64,000 nucleotides of DNA from Blepharisma stoltei (taxonomy: Eukaryota > Ciliophora > Heterotrichea > Heterotrichida > Blepharismidae): positions 496,001-560,000 of the forward strand of contig CAJZBQ010000013.1 in NCBI GenBank assembly GCA_914767885.1, given 5' to 3'. The notes beneath the pieces are model-generated. The model was not told where the DNA came from. It worked only from the letters and a program-made list of their open reading frames with translations, and did no database searches. This document shows, piece after piece, positions 33,404 through 44,400 of the stretch. The position numbers were made by a program, and so were the translations under genes. Each line of letters starts with the position of its first letter. Position 1 is the first letter of the stretch.

Positions 33404-35584
33404 CTAATCAAACTCTGACACTTTCCTTAATTCTTTTGAAGATGCAGTCATATCGTGCATCAGCTCTTTAAAAAGAAGCAAAGAGCACATTTCTTTCAAA
33501 AACTCTTGGAACACTACCACTGCTTCTAAGAACTGCTTTTCGCTTTCATTGACGCAATTCTCATTGGTTTTTCTTCTTGTTAGTTTTCTGCTAACAATGA
33601 TGCTATCATAGAACCCAAGCTTTAAAGGCATTTCAAGCATTTCTTTGACTATTAGTAGCTTTGAGTTCAGCGACGTGTCTTCTAGAAACTTGGAATCGAT
33701 ATCAGAGGCAATGTTTTTCAAAACATGAATAAACATCACATTTGATTTCTTATCTTGTGGCTCAATTAAGAAGTTATTAAGAGCTCTTGTGGCTTCATTG
33801 ACTTTTGGGTAAACAGCCAAAGCAGAAATAATGCCTGTGAGCATAAGGTTTTCTTGGAATGAATTTCCCAAGAAGTTGTTGAATTTTGACACAACGTAAT
33901 CCAGAATTTCGCCTGGGTTAAAGGGCTCGTCTTCTTCAGTTTCTATGAATAGCTGCAGCCTTTTTCTAGGAGTCCCTCCAGTTCCTGCAGATTTGGCAAT
34001 TGGGGACTTAGAAAAATTTTCATTAAGTTTTGAAGCTGATGCACCTGTAAATTCTGAGTCTTCATTCGCAATATTTTTATAGATGATTGAGGACCCTTCA
34101 AATGTGCTTGAATATGCAGATGTAATGAAGTCAGAAAATGTGTTAGCGTTGAAGCTAAAAACGCTGCTTGGGAACATAGACATAAAGGTTTCGCAGTCAA
34201 TTTTGAATTCATCATTAGGAGGAGTACCCGAGAAATTGTCAGTGATCATTAATTTCACGATTTTTCAGTTATTCTTTGCAAGTAAAATATATATAAGCCT
34301 AAGTGTGTTGAAAGATAAAAGATAATTATCACAAAGAAGATTTTGCAGAATCGTCTGTCACATTTTTTTAATATCAGCAAGCGGTTTGCATCCTTGATTT
34401 CTTATATTCACTTGTGGAGGATGAGAAACATTTTCCACTTTATTTGCCTTCTGTTCTCCTGGGAAGATAATTTTATGCTCAACTGAATATGTCGGCGTAG
34501 AAACCAAAGAAGCCACTCGCTTGTCTCCATTTTTCCCTTTCCCTTGCAAAAAATAAACCAGCGGCAGCACAAGGTCCATGTTACTGATTTCCTGCATTAT
34601 TATGCACAACGCAAAAGTTGCTGAGCACCTAATATTTACATCCATGCTTTGAAGTCGTGGAGTGAGCACCGAAACGCAAAACTCTTCATAAAAATTATGA
34701 ACAATATCATCCTTAAAAAAATCGTGAATTGTCTCTGCATATATGTCATTCAAAAATTGTGTGTAACTGATTAATTCTTTTATTTGATTTTCCAGAATCT
34801 GAAACTTTTCTTCTGTGTCAACAATGACTGGGAGAGTCTGAAAATAAAACACTAGCTTTGTTATCAGCATTAATGAGAGCTCAGAACTTTTTATTGCCAT
34901 TTCAAATAGAGGCCGATTCTCAATTTGGCTGGCAATAATAAAAGACTCTCTTAGTTCTGGAATTTCTTGAGCGTATTCGTCTTGAAAATATATCATCAAC
35001 ACACTTAAAGGTAAAAATTCTTCTTTGTCACCACTTTTGCAGTTAAAAAGTTCAAGAATCACTGGGTCTTGGTATCCTTGCTTTAGAAGTTCGTTAATAA
35101 GCTTTAATACCAGAGGCTTAGAATGGCTGAACTCGTGCCCACTTAAGAGTCTTCCGCTAATGACATGAAAAAGTGCTGTCAATGATAAGTGAAAGGACGA
35201 CTGTGCCAAAATGATTTGATTCTGAATGCCAGTGAGAAGCTGAACTATAAGATTCAAAACAAAATTCATCAGGCCAGGAGGAAAATCAGTCTGGGCAGCT
35301 GCTACGAGCTCTTCAAAGAGACTGCAATCTAAACAAGATTCCATACATACGCCCATCGATCTCTGGCTAAAATCATCAGTCATATCTTCTTGAATCAGAA
35401 TTTGTACGATTTTTTCAAGCCCTTGGATTTCAGATGAACCAAGGGCTTTTGCCACTTTTGAGGATCCTGGGCCTTGCTCGCATAAAGTTGTGTGATATTT
35501 TTGAAATGATTTCCAAAACTTCACAATTTTGTCTAAGTCAGAACCTTTGGCTGGGGAAAGTGATGATTTTAGCTTTCTCCACAT
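33404..35584 (-). CDS. FHIP/FAM160-family (RAI16-like) protein
   Basis: In animals and fungi FHIPs form the FTS-Hook-FHIP complex that couples endosomes to dynein. The 726-residue frame has the family architecture: N-terminal helix-rich segment with KFWKSFQKY, then LFEELVAAAQTDFPPGLMNFVLN (the conserved DxPxG block), ILAQSSFHLSLTALF, and long helical repeats. Two TGA codons (KKMWQT, NNWKIV) give Trp. Residues around 480-510 are a linker before a second helical part. No IES. The presence of a dynein light intermediate chain in the window is consistent with, but not proof of, a dynein-adaptor role. Confidence 0.68.
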
Positions 35585-35775
35585 AATTATACAGTTATAG
35601 GCAAATCTATTTAATAAGAATCATTTTTTTTAATCTGTTATAAACTTTGACATGCAGAAACTAGCGGAAAATAACAAGAAATAAATGATCTATTTTCAAA
35701 GAAATTAATCTCAAATAGAAAATTAATTTTTAGCTTTAATCAGGCAGATGTTTTTATGAATGATTACTTAAAGAG

Positions 35776-37239
35776 CTAACCCCCCCCCCCCCTCCGTGAG
35801 CGAACAAAAAAATTTTGTTCGCTCACGGAGGGGGGTTAATTTTTTTTTTTAAAAACAATTTATATATAAATTTTATAAAAAATATTTTTTTCGAAATTAA
35901 AAAAAATCCTAATTTGCAAAAATTGGGAAGCAAATATTAATTTAATTTGCAAAATTTATGTTTTAAAACGCAATTTGTTTTAAAATTAAACAGAATTAGC
36001 TCTAGATTTCATTATACTAATTATCACTTATATATCAAAATTTTTTTCCATTAAAATTTTTTCTATTAAAAAATTTTTGTTCACTCACGGAGGGTGGGTT
36101 TTTGGTCAAAAAATGGCGATTTTTCTAATGGTTTTGTTCGCTCACGGAGGGGGGGGGGGGGAGTAAGTTGTTCAGATCACACCGTGACCATTTCATATTG
36201 AAGAAAATAAGGAAGCTTGAGGAACAAGACTTGGCAATTTTTCTTCGATTTCGTTCTCATGATCTGCAATAAGCCTGAAATCTGACGGATTTGAGAGTGA
36301 GTTTTCGAAGAAATTAGACTCAAATGTAATAGAGATACTTGAGTTAAATAACGAGCTTTGTTCTTGATGCGCGTGAATTGTAAAAATTGAGTCTGCTTTG
36401 CATAGCATAGGACATGGCATATCCAATAGTTCCTCGTGCTGGCAGCTATTAGCTGCTCCATTATGACAGCCAGCATTTAAGCTACCAGAATTTCTATTAG
36501 AAGCACTCTCACAACTGTTTTCTTTAACACTGACTTCTTCAGATTTGATTGAATTAGTTGGGCTGTCCGAAGTTTCTAGGAAATCTAACTCAATTGGATG
36601 GAAATTTCTCTCGTCAATTTCCATATCAATTGCATCTTCAAGTACTTCATCAACATAATAATTATAATTTATCATGGCTTCGTCTTCCTCATGGATATTT
36701 GGACGGTATAGCAGCATGAATCTCTTATTAAGCTCCTGTGGTAAAATAATCATTGCTTTTCTATTACACTCAATTCAGCGGTTATAAATCATAGACAGGC
36801 TAGGGTATTTCTTTGAAAGGAAAGCCTGAAATGGAGAAATTGATTCATTCAAGTATGCTTTGACAGCCAAGGATGTGATATAAAGGATAATTTCCAACGG
36901 GACGAAATCTTGTGTCCAAGCGAACTTATCGAGGTAAATAGACCACACCACAGCTTCTAAGTCATTGAACATCATTTCTTGGGCAATTCTGGTAAACACA
37001 ATGGATAAGGGGGATTTCCTTATCTCAGGGGGAATTTTTTTATCGGAAACGATTCTTTTAATAATCGTCTCAGTTTTTTGACTCATACGATAACTGAGAG
37101 TCATTTGGGTATAGAGGTTGCACAAAATCTTATGCTTTAGAAGAGTCTTCTCAAGGTCTGAGCCGAAGAGCCGAAGAAGACTAGTTGCCATTGAATCATT
37201 CTGAATAGGATTTGAATACTTTTGGACGACATTCTTCAT
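35776..37239 (-). CDS. unrecognised protein whose stop codon lies at an IES junction
   Basis: ATG 37239 (MKNVVQKYS) opens about 360 residues: a helical N-terminal half (LLRLFGSDLEKTLLKHKIL, VVWSIYLDKFAWTQDF) and an acidic, Ser/Asn-rich second half with Cys-containing motifs (DMPCPMLCK). TGA is Trp three times. At 36165 the frame enters the MITE; excision at TA turns TAC into TAG, so the somatic gene would end ...VIWTT and stop. No family recognised. Confidence 0.55.
35777..36163. mobile_element. IES = TCCGTGAGTGAAC MITE across a stop codon
   Basis: 387 bp with C-runs of 13 and 14 at the ends and the usual hairpin CCTCCGTGAGCGAAC-AAAAA. It is nearly identical in the core to the copy at 38106. 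TA at 35777-35778 and 36164-36165. Confidence 0.9.
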
Positions 37240-37384
37240 ATAAATTATTAGGCAAGCAAATTCAGAAGAAAATGGAGGACTTGCATTTTTATTTCATTGA
37301 CAGATTTTATTTTATTTATAGAAAAATAAGCACATAAAATGAGGAAGAAAATTTTAAGGTAGATTAATTTTGAAGAAGAACTTT

Positions 37385-37707
37385 TACTCCCCCCTCCGTG
37401 AGTGAACAAAACCATTAGAAAAATCTCTATTTTTTTGACCAAAAGCCCACTCTCCGTCAGTGAACAAAAATTTTTTTAATAGAAATTTTTTTATGGGATA
37501 TATAAGTGATAATTAGTATAATGAAATCTCGAACTAATTCTGTTTAATTTTAAACAAATTGCGTTTTAAAACATAATTTTACAAATTGAATTAATATTTG
37601 CCTTCCAATTTTAATAGAAGTAAGCTTTTTTTAAATTTCGAAAAAAAAAATTAACCCCCCTCCATGGGTGAACAAAATTTTTTTGTTCGCTCACGGAGGG
37701 GGGGAGT
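37385..37707. mobile_element. intergenic TCCGTGAGTGAAC MITE
   Basis: 323 bp between TAs, same ends and core as the copy at 31928. It lies upstream of both the 37239 gene (minus) and the LYR gene (plus), so it sits in their shared promoter region until excised. Confidence 0.88.
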
Positions 37708-37847
37708 TAGTGATTTTTTTATAACCTTCAAATAAACTGAATTTATACTATGGTTTACTGTTTAAGTGCTTGATATCGAATTTTTGAATAGAGTATTGAA
37801 TTCTATAGCCAGATACTGGAATTATTCCAAAGTAGCATAATTATAAT

Positions 37848-38505
37848 ATGGAAAGGTCTTTGCTTCAGATCTATAGAGACTGGATGAAAGCTTGCAGACA
37901 TATGGGTAGAGAGGTAAGCATTAAATTAGAGCACAAAAACAGAAGCCATTCGATCTTTAGTAAGAAGAGAATGAAAAAAGCACCAGTTTGAGACTGATGC
38001 TGAAAAGATTGAGGAATTTAGAGAAGGGCAAATAAGAGGACTCGGAAATTACCTTATATACACAGTGAAATCCGAGTTAATTGACAAAAAACCTGAAGAT
38101 ATCACTAACTCCCCCCCCCCCCCCCTCCGTGAGCGAACAAAAAAATTTTGTTCGCTCACGGAGGGGGGTTATTTTTTTTTTTTTAAAAACAATTTATATA
38201 TAAATTTTATAAAAAATATTTTTTTCGAAATTTAAAAAAATCCTAATTTGCAAAAATTGGGAAGCAAATATTAATTTAATTTGCAAAATTTATGTTTTAA
38301 AACGCAATTTGTTTAAAATTAAACACAGAATTAGCTCTAGATTTCATTATACTAATTATCACTTATATATCAAATTTTTTTTCCATTAAAAATTTTTTCT
38401 ATTAAAAAAATTTTTGTTCACTCACGGAGGGTGGGTTTTTTGGTCAAAAAATGGCGATTTTTCTAATGGTTTTGTTCGCTCACGGAGGGGGGGGGGAGTA
38501 AGTAA
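37848..38505 (+). CDS. LYR-motif (Complex1_LYR) protein, 82 residues, intron and IES
   Basis: MERSLLQIYRDWMKACRHMG opens with the family's helix in which LYR is IYR here. After a 16-nt intron at 37914-37929 it continues AIRSLVRREWKKHQFETD, then AEKIEEFREGQIRG, the matching second and third helices; LYR proteins are small mitochondrial assembly factors that bind acyl carrier protein. The IES at 38106-38498 sits two codons before the end: excision gives ...EDITK and TAA at 38503-38505. The gene is too short and too broken to appear as an obvious frame. The exact LYR subfamily is not clear. Confidence 0.68.
37914..37929 (+). other. 16-nt intron in the LYR gene
   Basis: GTAAGCATTAAATTAG; splicing joins GRE to STKTEAIRS and restores the helix. 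Unspliced, the frame stops soon after. Confidence 0.8.
38106..38498. mobile_element. IES = TCCGTGAGTGAAC MITE in the LYR gene
   Basis: 393 bp with long C/G runs at both ends. TA 38106-38107 and 38499-38500 are in phase. The right flank reads TAAGTAAGTAA, so several TAs would give the same protein end. Confidence 0.88.
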
Positions 38506-38555
38506 GTAACCCATAATTCTTTATCAACCCTCTTTCATTCTTAATTTTAAAATAT

Positions 38556-40368
38556 TTAATTAAATAGCTGTTTGTATTCATCTGGATAATTTCCTTTATA
38601 TATTTTCATTACATCCGCAAAAATTCTTGGTGCCAGTTTAGGGTCTTTCAATTCCATTTCTGCAATAGCAAGTATCAATTTATCAACACAGCTATAATCT
38701 TCAATCCTCTCTATATTAGAAATTGCATTTTCTACTATTGTAAGAAAAGAAGGCTCCTTTACAATCAGTCCGGGGTTGTCTGTGCTCCATCGAGGCATCA
38801 TGACCGCAGCTCCACTGATCTCATCAGGCATCATTTCTACACTGTTAAGTGTGGAGTTTGAGTTGGAAGAGCAGTTGCTGGAATTTTTCCTATGTGTGAG
38901 TTGTCTCATTTTAGCACTTTCTGAGCTGTGTGTGTGTCTGTGTGAATTGTCTGAAAGATGCAAAATTGTGTTGGCTGGTGACTGAGTTGATGAGGACCTA
39001 AAGTGCTCCTTTTTCAATACAGTTGAAGAATCCAAGAGATCAGTCAAGTAATAAGTCTTTTTAGCATTTTTGATAAATTTGTGGTTTAAAAGACTTTCTG
39101 TATCTGGTCGTAATTGCATACAAATAAAATAGCGACTTACCGATCTCTCCAGACCTTGGGGACTTGCTGTGGCCAGAAGCCAAGCCGAGCAGGAAACGGA
39201 TTCTACGAGTGCTGGGCATTTGTGCTCCAGTTGGTTTTGCCTCCCTCTTCCAGCATAAAGACTTTGTGTCTTTCCGATGACATTTTGGAAAAAAGGCTTT
39301 TTACCCCTAGCGACCACTAGTGCCGACGACGAAGGCATAATTAGTACAAATACTAGCTAGGGGGTTTATCTCTAGATGGAACTCTAGTCAATCAAGCAGC
39401 TGTCAAGTCCCAAACCTGCATCCTCCGAGGTTCCGAGACAGCATTAAGAACCATGATGAAAGCTGAAGAGAGCTATCTCTGGTGGAAATGCTGGCATATC
39501 CAGAGAGGTTGCTCGTAGCTGAACGAGTGTCCTACGAAGACCCGTTTCGAGTGAGACGTAAAAGAAGGAAGAGCCCTAATCTATAATTAATGCTAATGCT
39601 AATGTCTGGTCGCAAGTTTGGGTTTTTTTCTAAACATTGAGCAATAAAATCTCTAAATGTAGGAGAGAAGGATTGATCCAGTTGTGGGGATGGATCAGTT
39701 TGAATCCGAAATAAAGCAGATAAAGGAGGCAAATCCATGTATGGAGGCTTTCCTGTAGCAAGCTCTATTGCTGTGATGCCAACAGATCATATATCAGCTT
39801 TGTAGTCATAGCCAGACTGCACAACAACTTCAGGAGCCATTCAATAAGGTGTGCCAACAAATGAGTTTCGCTTGTTCACACTTTCAGTGATCTGAGCTGT
39901 GACTCCGAAATCTGCAAGCTTGACTTGTCCATCCATTGAGAGCAGAATATTTGCTGCTTTAACGTCTCTGTGGATTTTTTTGTTAGAATGCAGATAAGCT
40001 AGTGCAAGTAGGAGTTCTTTGAGAAGAATAGGGATGTAGATTTCCTGCAAAGGCCCTCTAACCTTCAAAATGTCTTTAACAGATCCTCCAGCTACGTATT
40101 CCATAACAATGTACAGCTTCCCTTCGTGAACAAAAGATTCGTAAAAATTGGTGATTCTAGGATTTTGGCATTCTTTTAATATCTGTATTTCTCTGTTTAA
40201 GGTATCCAACGAATCTTCTGTATCCTAATTATAATTTACAGTGAGATCTATCACTTTCATGGCTACAATTTCTCCCGTTTCCTTGGCGAATGCTTTAAAA
40301 ACTTCGCCGAAGGAGCCTTTACCTATTTTCTCAAGTAGCTCGTACTGCAGCAGACGCTCAATATCCAT
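38556..40368 (-). CDS. STE20-type kinase, GCK-III group (MST3/MST4/STK25-like)
   Basis: Kinase domain from residue 1: [62 protein letters not shown], all typical of GCK-III kinases. The domain ends [30 protein letters not shown], a near signature of MST3/4. A Ser-rich linker and a helical C terminus follow ([10 protein letters not shown]). Start ATG 40368. A 15-nt intron (40225-40239) and an IES (about 39111-39612) must be removed; then 431 residues read through. In other organisms these kinases work with MO25 and striatin complexes. Confidence 0.9.
39111..39612 (+). mobile_element. 502-bp IES with non-TA pointer TCTGGTCG and SINE-like element
   Basis: TCTGGTCG at 39103-39110 and 39605-39612 are in the same codon phase (CGACCAGA on the minus strand, in RPD). 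Joining there yields RPDTESLL, the same length as MST kinases. The insert opens AAATAAAATAGCGAC and closes with ATTAATGCTAATGCTAATG, the SINE-like pattern in plus orientation. Confidence 0.82.
40225..40239 (-). other. 15-nt intron in the GCK-III kinase
   Basis: On the minus strand GTAAATTATAATTAG. It holds an in-frame TAG; removal joins VIDLT to DTEDSLD, where kinases have an uninterrupted acidic loop. Confidence 0.85.
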
Positions 40369-41495
40369 TATATTATTTTAGTGAGATATGGGTAAGTTCA
40401 TTTAAATTTAAAATCTTACTCTCCTTTAATTTGAAGAAGATCTTTTATTCAATTTAAGTGGAGGGAATGCTAGGAGTAATAAGTTTAAATGAAAGGAGAT
40501 TTTATAGCTTACTTATCAATTATCAATGATGATTAATTAGTATATGCACTAGAATTTAGATACTTAATTTGTTATAAATTTTTGCAATTGCTTCTCTTTT
40601 CTTAATAATTCAAAACTTGATCTCTGCCTGCTGCTGAGATCATCCCAATAATAAAATATGAATATCTTAAAATAAATAAATTCTCTAAAGTTATATCTCA
40701 CTCCCCCTTTTAAATTGGCCAAAATAAACTGTTAAGTTTAAAGGAATTTAATATTAGTAAAAACTTTTATACAAAAAAATTATAAATTGAATGCAATATT
40801 TTCAAATTTTCATTTTTTATAGAGAATTAATTAAAAAATCAGTTTATTTAGCGTGCTAACTGTTTAGATAGTATTCTAGTGGCACTCTCTCCACTAAACT
40901 AGACCAAAGTTATTTTGATAAAAAGTAATATTTTCACTTATAAAATTTTCCATTGAAAAATTTTAATTTTTTTTTCCGATTTATGATTACTTAATGTACC
41001 CAAAAACGGAGAATTACCTAATTTGATTCCAATTTTTAAAGAGAAAGTCAGTCATTAGCTATTAAATTAATGTTTTTTGTTAATTGAGGGAGCTATTTCT
41101 ATGATCTTAATAGATATAAATGATATCTTTTTAATAAAATAATTCAATTTCCATAATTTTTAGTAATTAATAATTTCCTTCAACTTCTAAGATCAGGTTA
41201 GTAAATAAAACTCTCTTAAAGGTGATCATGGCTAAGTGAGCTATTTGATTTATTTTTTATCCTAACATATCAAGATTTGCAAGGATATTGATTTTTAACT
41301 GAAATTTTATTTAAATTATCAAAGCTTACCCATCAACAACTAATATTTTTATATTCAGCTTAAGCCTAGTCAAATTAACTACATTTATTTAATTATTTTA
41401 ATAAACGAAAGGAAGTTATTAAAAAAATCATCCCGTATTTAGGCGAGTGTAGTGCTGATAGACATTTTCTTGTTGAATAATTTGCTTAAAACATC
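40369..41495. other. 1.1-kb AT-rich divergent spacer
   Basis: Between the kinase and flippase start codons. No coding frame seen. ACTCCCCCTTTTAAATTGGCC at about 40700 and AATTGAGGGAGCT at about 41080 could be the decayed ends of a MITE of roughly 400 bp. A short inverted CTCCTTTAATTT/AAATGAAAGGAG lies at about 40428-40500. Confidence 0.35.
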
Positions 41496-44400
41496 ATGGA
41501 AGAGCATCTTCTCCAAAATGAAGCTGACAGAAGAAGGTCTACATCTGTTGTAGCAACAGAAAGGACATTTCAAATTCCTCTTGTCGAACCTCCTATTATG
41601 TTTATCCCAAATACTATTAGCACAAGCAAATACAATTGTCTGACATTCCTCCCTAAAAATTTATATTATCAATTTCACAAATTAGCGAACGTTTATTTTT
41701 TGGTTATTGCAGTTTTACAAGTAATTCCTGCGATTTCTGTGTCCAGTGGTATATTATCATTCAAATGACGTTTGGGATCACTCATCTTCTTATTCCCCCC
41801 TCCGTGAGCGAACAAAATCATTGGAAAAATCCTATTTTTTTTGCCAAAGCCCACCACCCGAAAAAAAAATTTTTATGAAAAATATATATTGATTTATAAT
41901 AAGTGATAATTTTATAATGAAATTTCTAGCTAATTATATTTAATTTTAAACGGTTTGCAAAATTTCGCAAATTTCTTGATTTTTACAAACTGGAATTTTT
42001 TTTTAATTTCGAAAAAAAATACTTACTATAAATTTTTTTTAAAAAAAAATCAACTCCCTTCGTGAGAGAACAAGAATTTTTTTGTTCGCTCACAGAGGAA
42101 GGAGAGAGTTAGCATTTTTTAGCCAGCTCAACCCAGGGATCTTGAGGAAGAGAGGATTGCGTTTTGTTAATGTATATTTGACCGAATTTTATTTGATTTG
42201 AGGAGCGCAATGTTAAATATAGCCAACCGCATGCTCACTCTAAGTCAAGGATTTTACCCCTTGGAAGATCAGGCTCAAAATGGAAAGGGATATCTAAGCA
42301 GTATCGGTAATTCTCCTCCAGGCCAATCGGAAAGTTTCCTAGCGCGATACCATACGTCGTATCCTGAGCTTTTGAGTTTCCAATTTAGCCAGCAGTGACC
42401 AGAAAATTCAAAATCGAAGATAGAATTTTCTAAAAGCTGAATCTTTGGCACGCGACATAGTGATCCAGCGTTTCTAACACAGAGATAGCGATTTCAAGTC
42501 CTCTCCCGTGATAAGCAGCAGAGGAGGCAGGACTAGCAAGTGATGCAGCATATTAGAGGGAATAGGCCGAAACTTGCCTTTCTTATAATGTTATCTAATA
42601 CTAAAGCTAGTGTCAAGTGGTATTCCCACTATCTTATTACCTTTAATTTTTGTGATGACAGTAAGTGCAATAAAAGACTTCGTGGAAGACCGAAAGCGTA
42701 AAAAGTCAGATCAAGAAGAAAATTCAAGGAAGACCCAAATAAGGGCTGGTAAAAGCTGAAGAAAAGTCACCTGGCAAGAAGTCAGGGTTGGCGACATAAT
42801 CCGCGTAAACAAAGATGAGTATTTTCCTGCGGATATCATCATATTAAATTCAAGTGATTCGAAAGGAATTTGCTATATAGAAACCAAAAACTTAGATGGT
42901 GAAACAAATTTGAAGCACAAATCTGCAAATAAAGATACCCAAACTTATTTTAATAATGATTCAATGTTCGATGGAATTACAGCAACGATAAGATGTGAAG
43001 GACCAAATCCAATGATTTATCAATTTAATGGATTATTAACAATTCTTGACACAGTTTTAGTATTAGCTACCGAGCAGCTTTTGCTAACTACATATTCATT
43101 AGTAAGTAAAATTTGTTAGGCCACGGAATTAAATTTTTTGGACTCAGCAAAAGGTCAATTTTTATAAAAATTGTTTAGATTTGTAATCGTAATTCGAACC
43201 ATCAAAATTTTTTATATAAAAATCTACATTAAAAAAATGGTTACTCCCCATAAAAGAATTTTTTAATTCTTAACAGAGTGCGGATTAAGAGGGAGTTCTT
43301 TGAAAAATACAGATTGAATTACTGGAATTGTTGTTTATACAGGCCATGAGTCAAAAATTATGCTTAATTCCCCACGAGCAAGGGCAAAAAATTCTAAGCT
43401 TGAAAATCAAATGAATAGGCAAATTATTTACATTTTCTTTTTGCAATTAGGCATATGTGTTTATGCAGCTGCATATTATGCAATATGGTTCAATTTGTCA
43501 AAAAGTGACACATATATGTACTTAGAGCTTGAAGAAACCTATAATAATGCTGGTATCCAGTTTATACTTCAATTTTTTACTTGAATGCTTTTATTTACCA
43601 ATTTTGTTCCTATTTCTTTATTAGTTACTCTCGAAATGGTCAAGTTCTGTCAAGCTATTTTTATATCATGAGACTTAAAACTATACTATGAACCCAAGAA
43701 ATTCATAAATTTCGATTAATATTACATTTGGAGAAATTCATCTAATTATTTTTCCTTATAAAAAAACACTTTTGCTTAAATTTAGTATTTGCAGAGGAAT
43801 TTCTTCCTATTAAAAATTTGCAATCAAATAGCATGGAGCCGAACCCACAGATACCCCTGCAAAAGTTCAAAGTTCCAATCTTAATGAAGAGCTTGGGCAG
43901 ATAAATTACGTTTTTTCTGATAAAACTGGAACCCTCACCTGTAATATTATGGAATTCAGAAAGTTCACTATTGGGGGAATTAGTTATGGAACAAATCAAA
44001 GGGTTCCTCAAAACATAAAAATCCCTCACGTAGATTTTGTAGACGATCATTTCGATAAAACTTCGTCAGCTGCTTATGATTTTTTGATGCATTTAGCCTG
44101 CTGCCATACAATTATTACAGAAGAGAAAGATGGAGTAATTGAGTATAAAGCAAGTTCTCCAGACGAACTAGCTCTAGCAAATGCAGCTAAGTTTTTTGGG
44201 TATGAGTTTATGGGTAGGGACCAAGATTTGAATATGAATCTAAAAGTTGGAGGAAAAGACGTAAAAATAAATGTGCTGAATGTTATTGAATTTAACAGTG
44301 ACAGAAAAAGAATGTCAGTAGTAGTTAGGATGCCTGATAAACGTATCAAAGTGTTATGCAAAGGAGCAGACTCGATTTTATTGCCGAGAATCAGAAAAAG

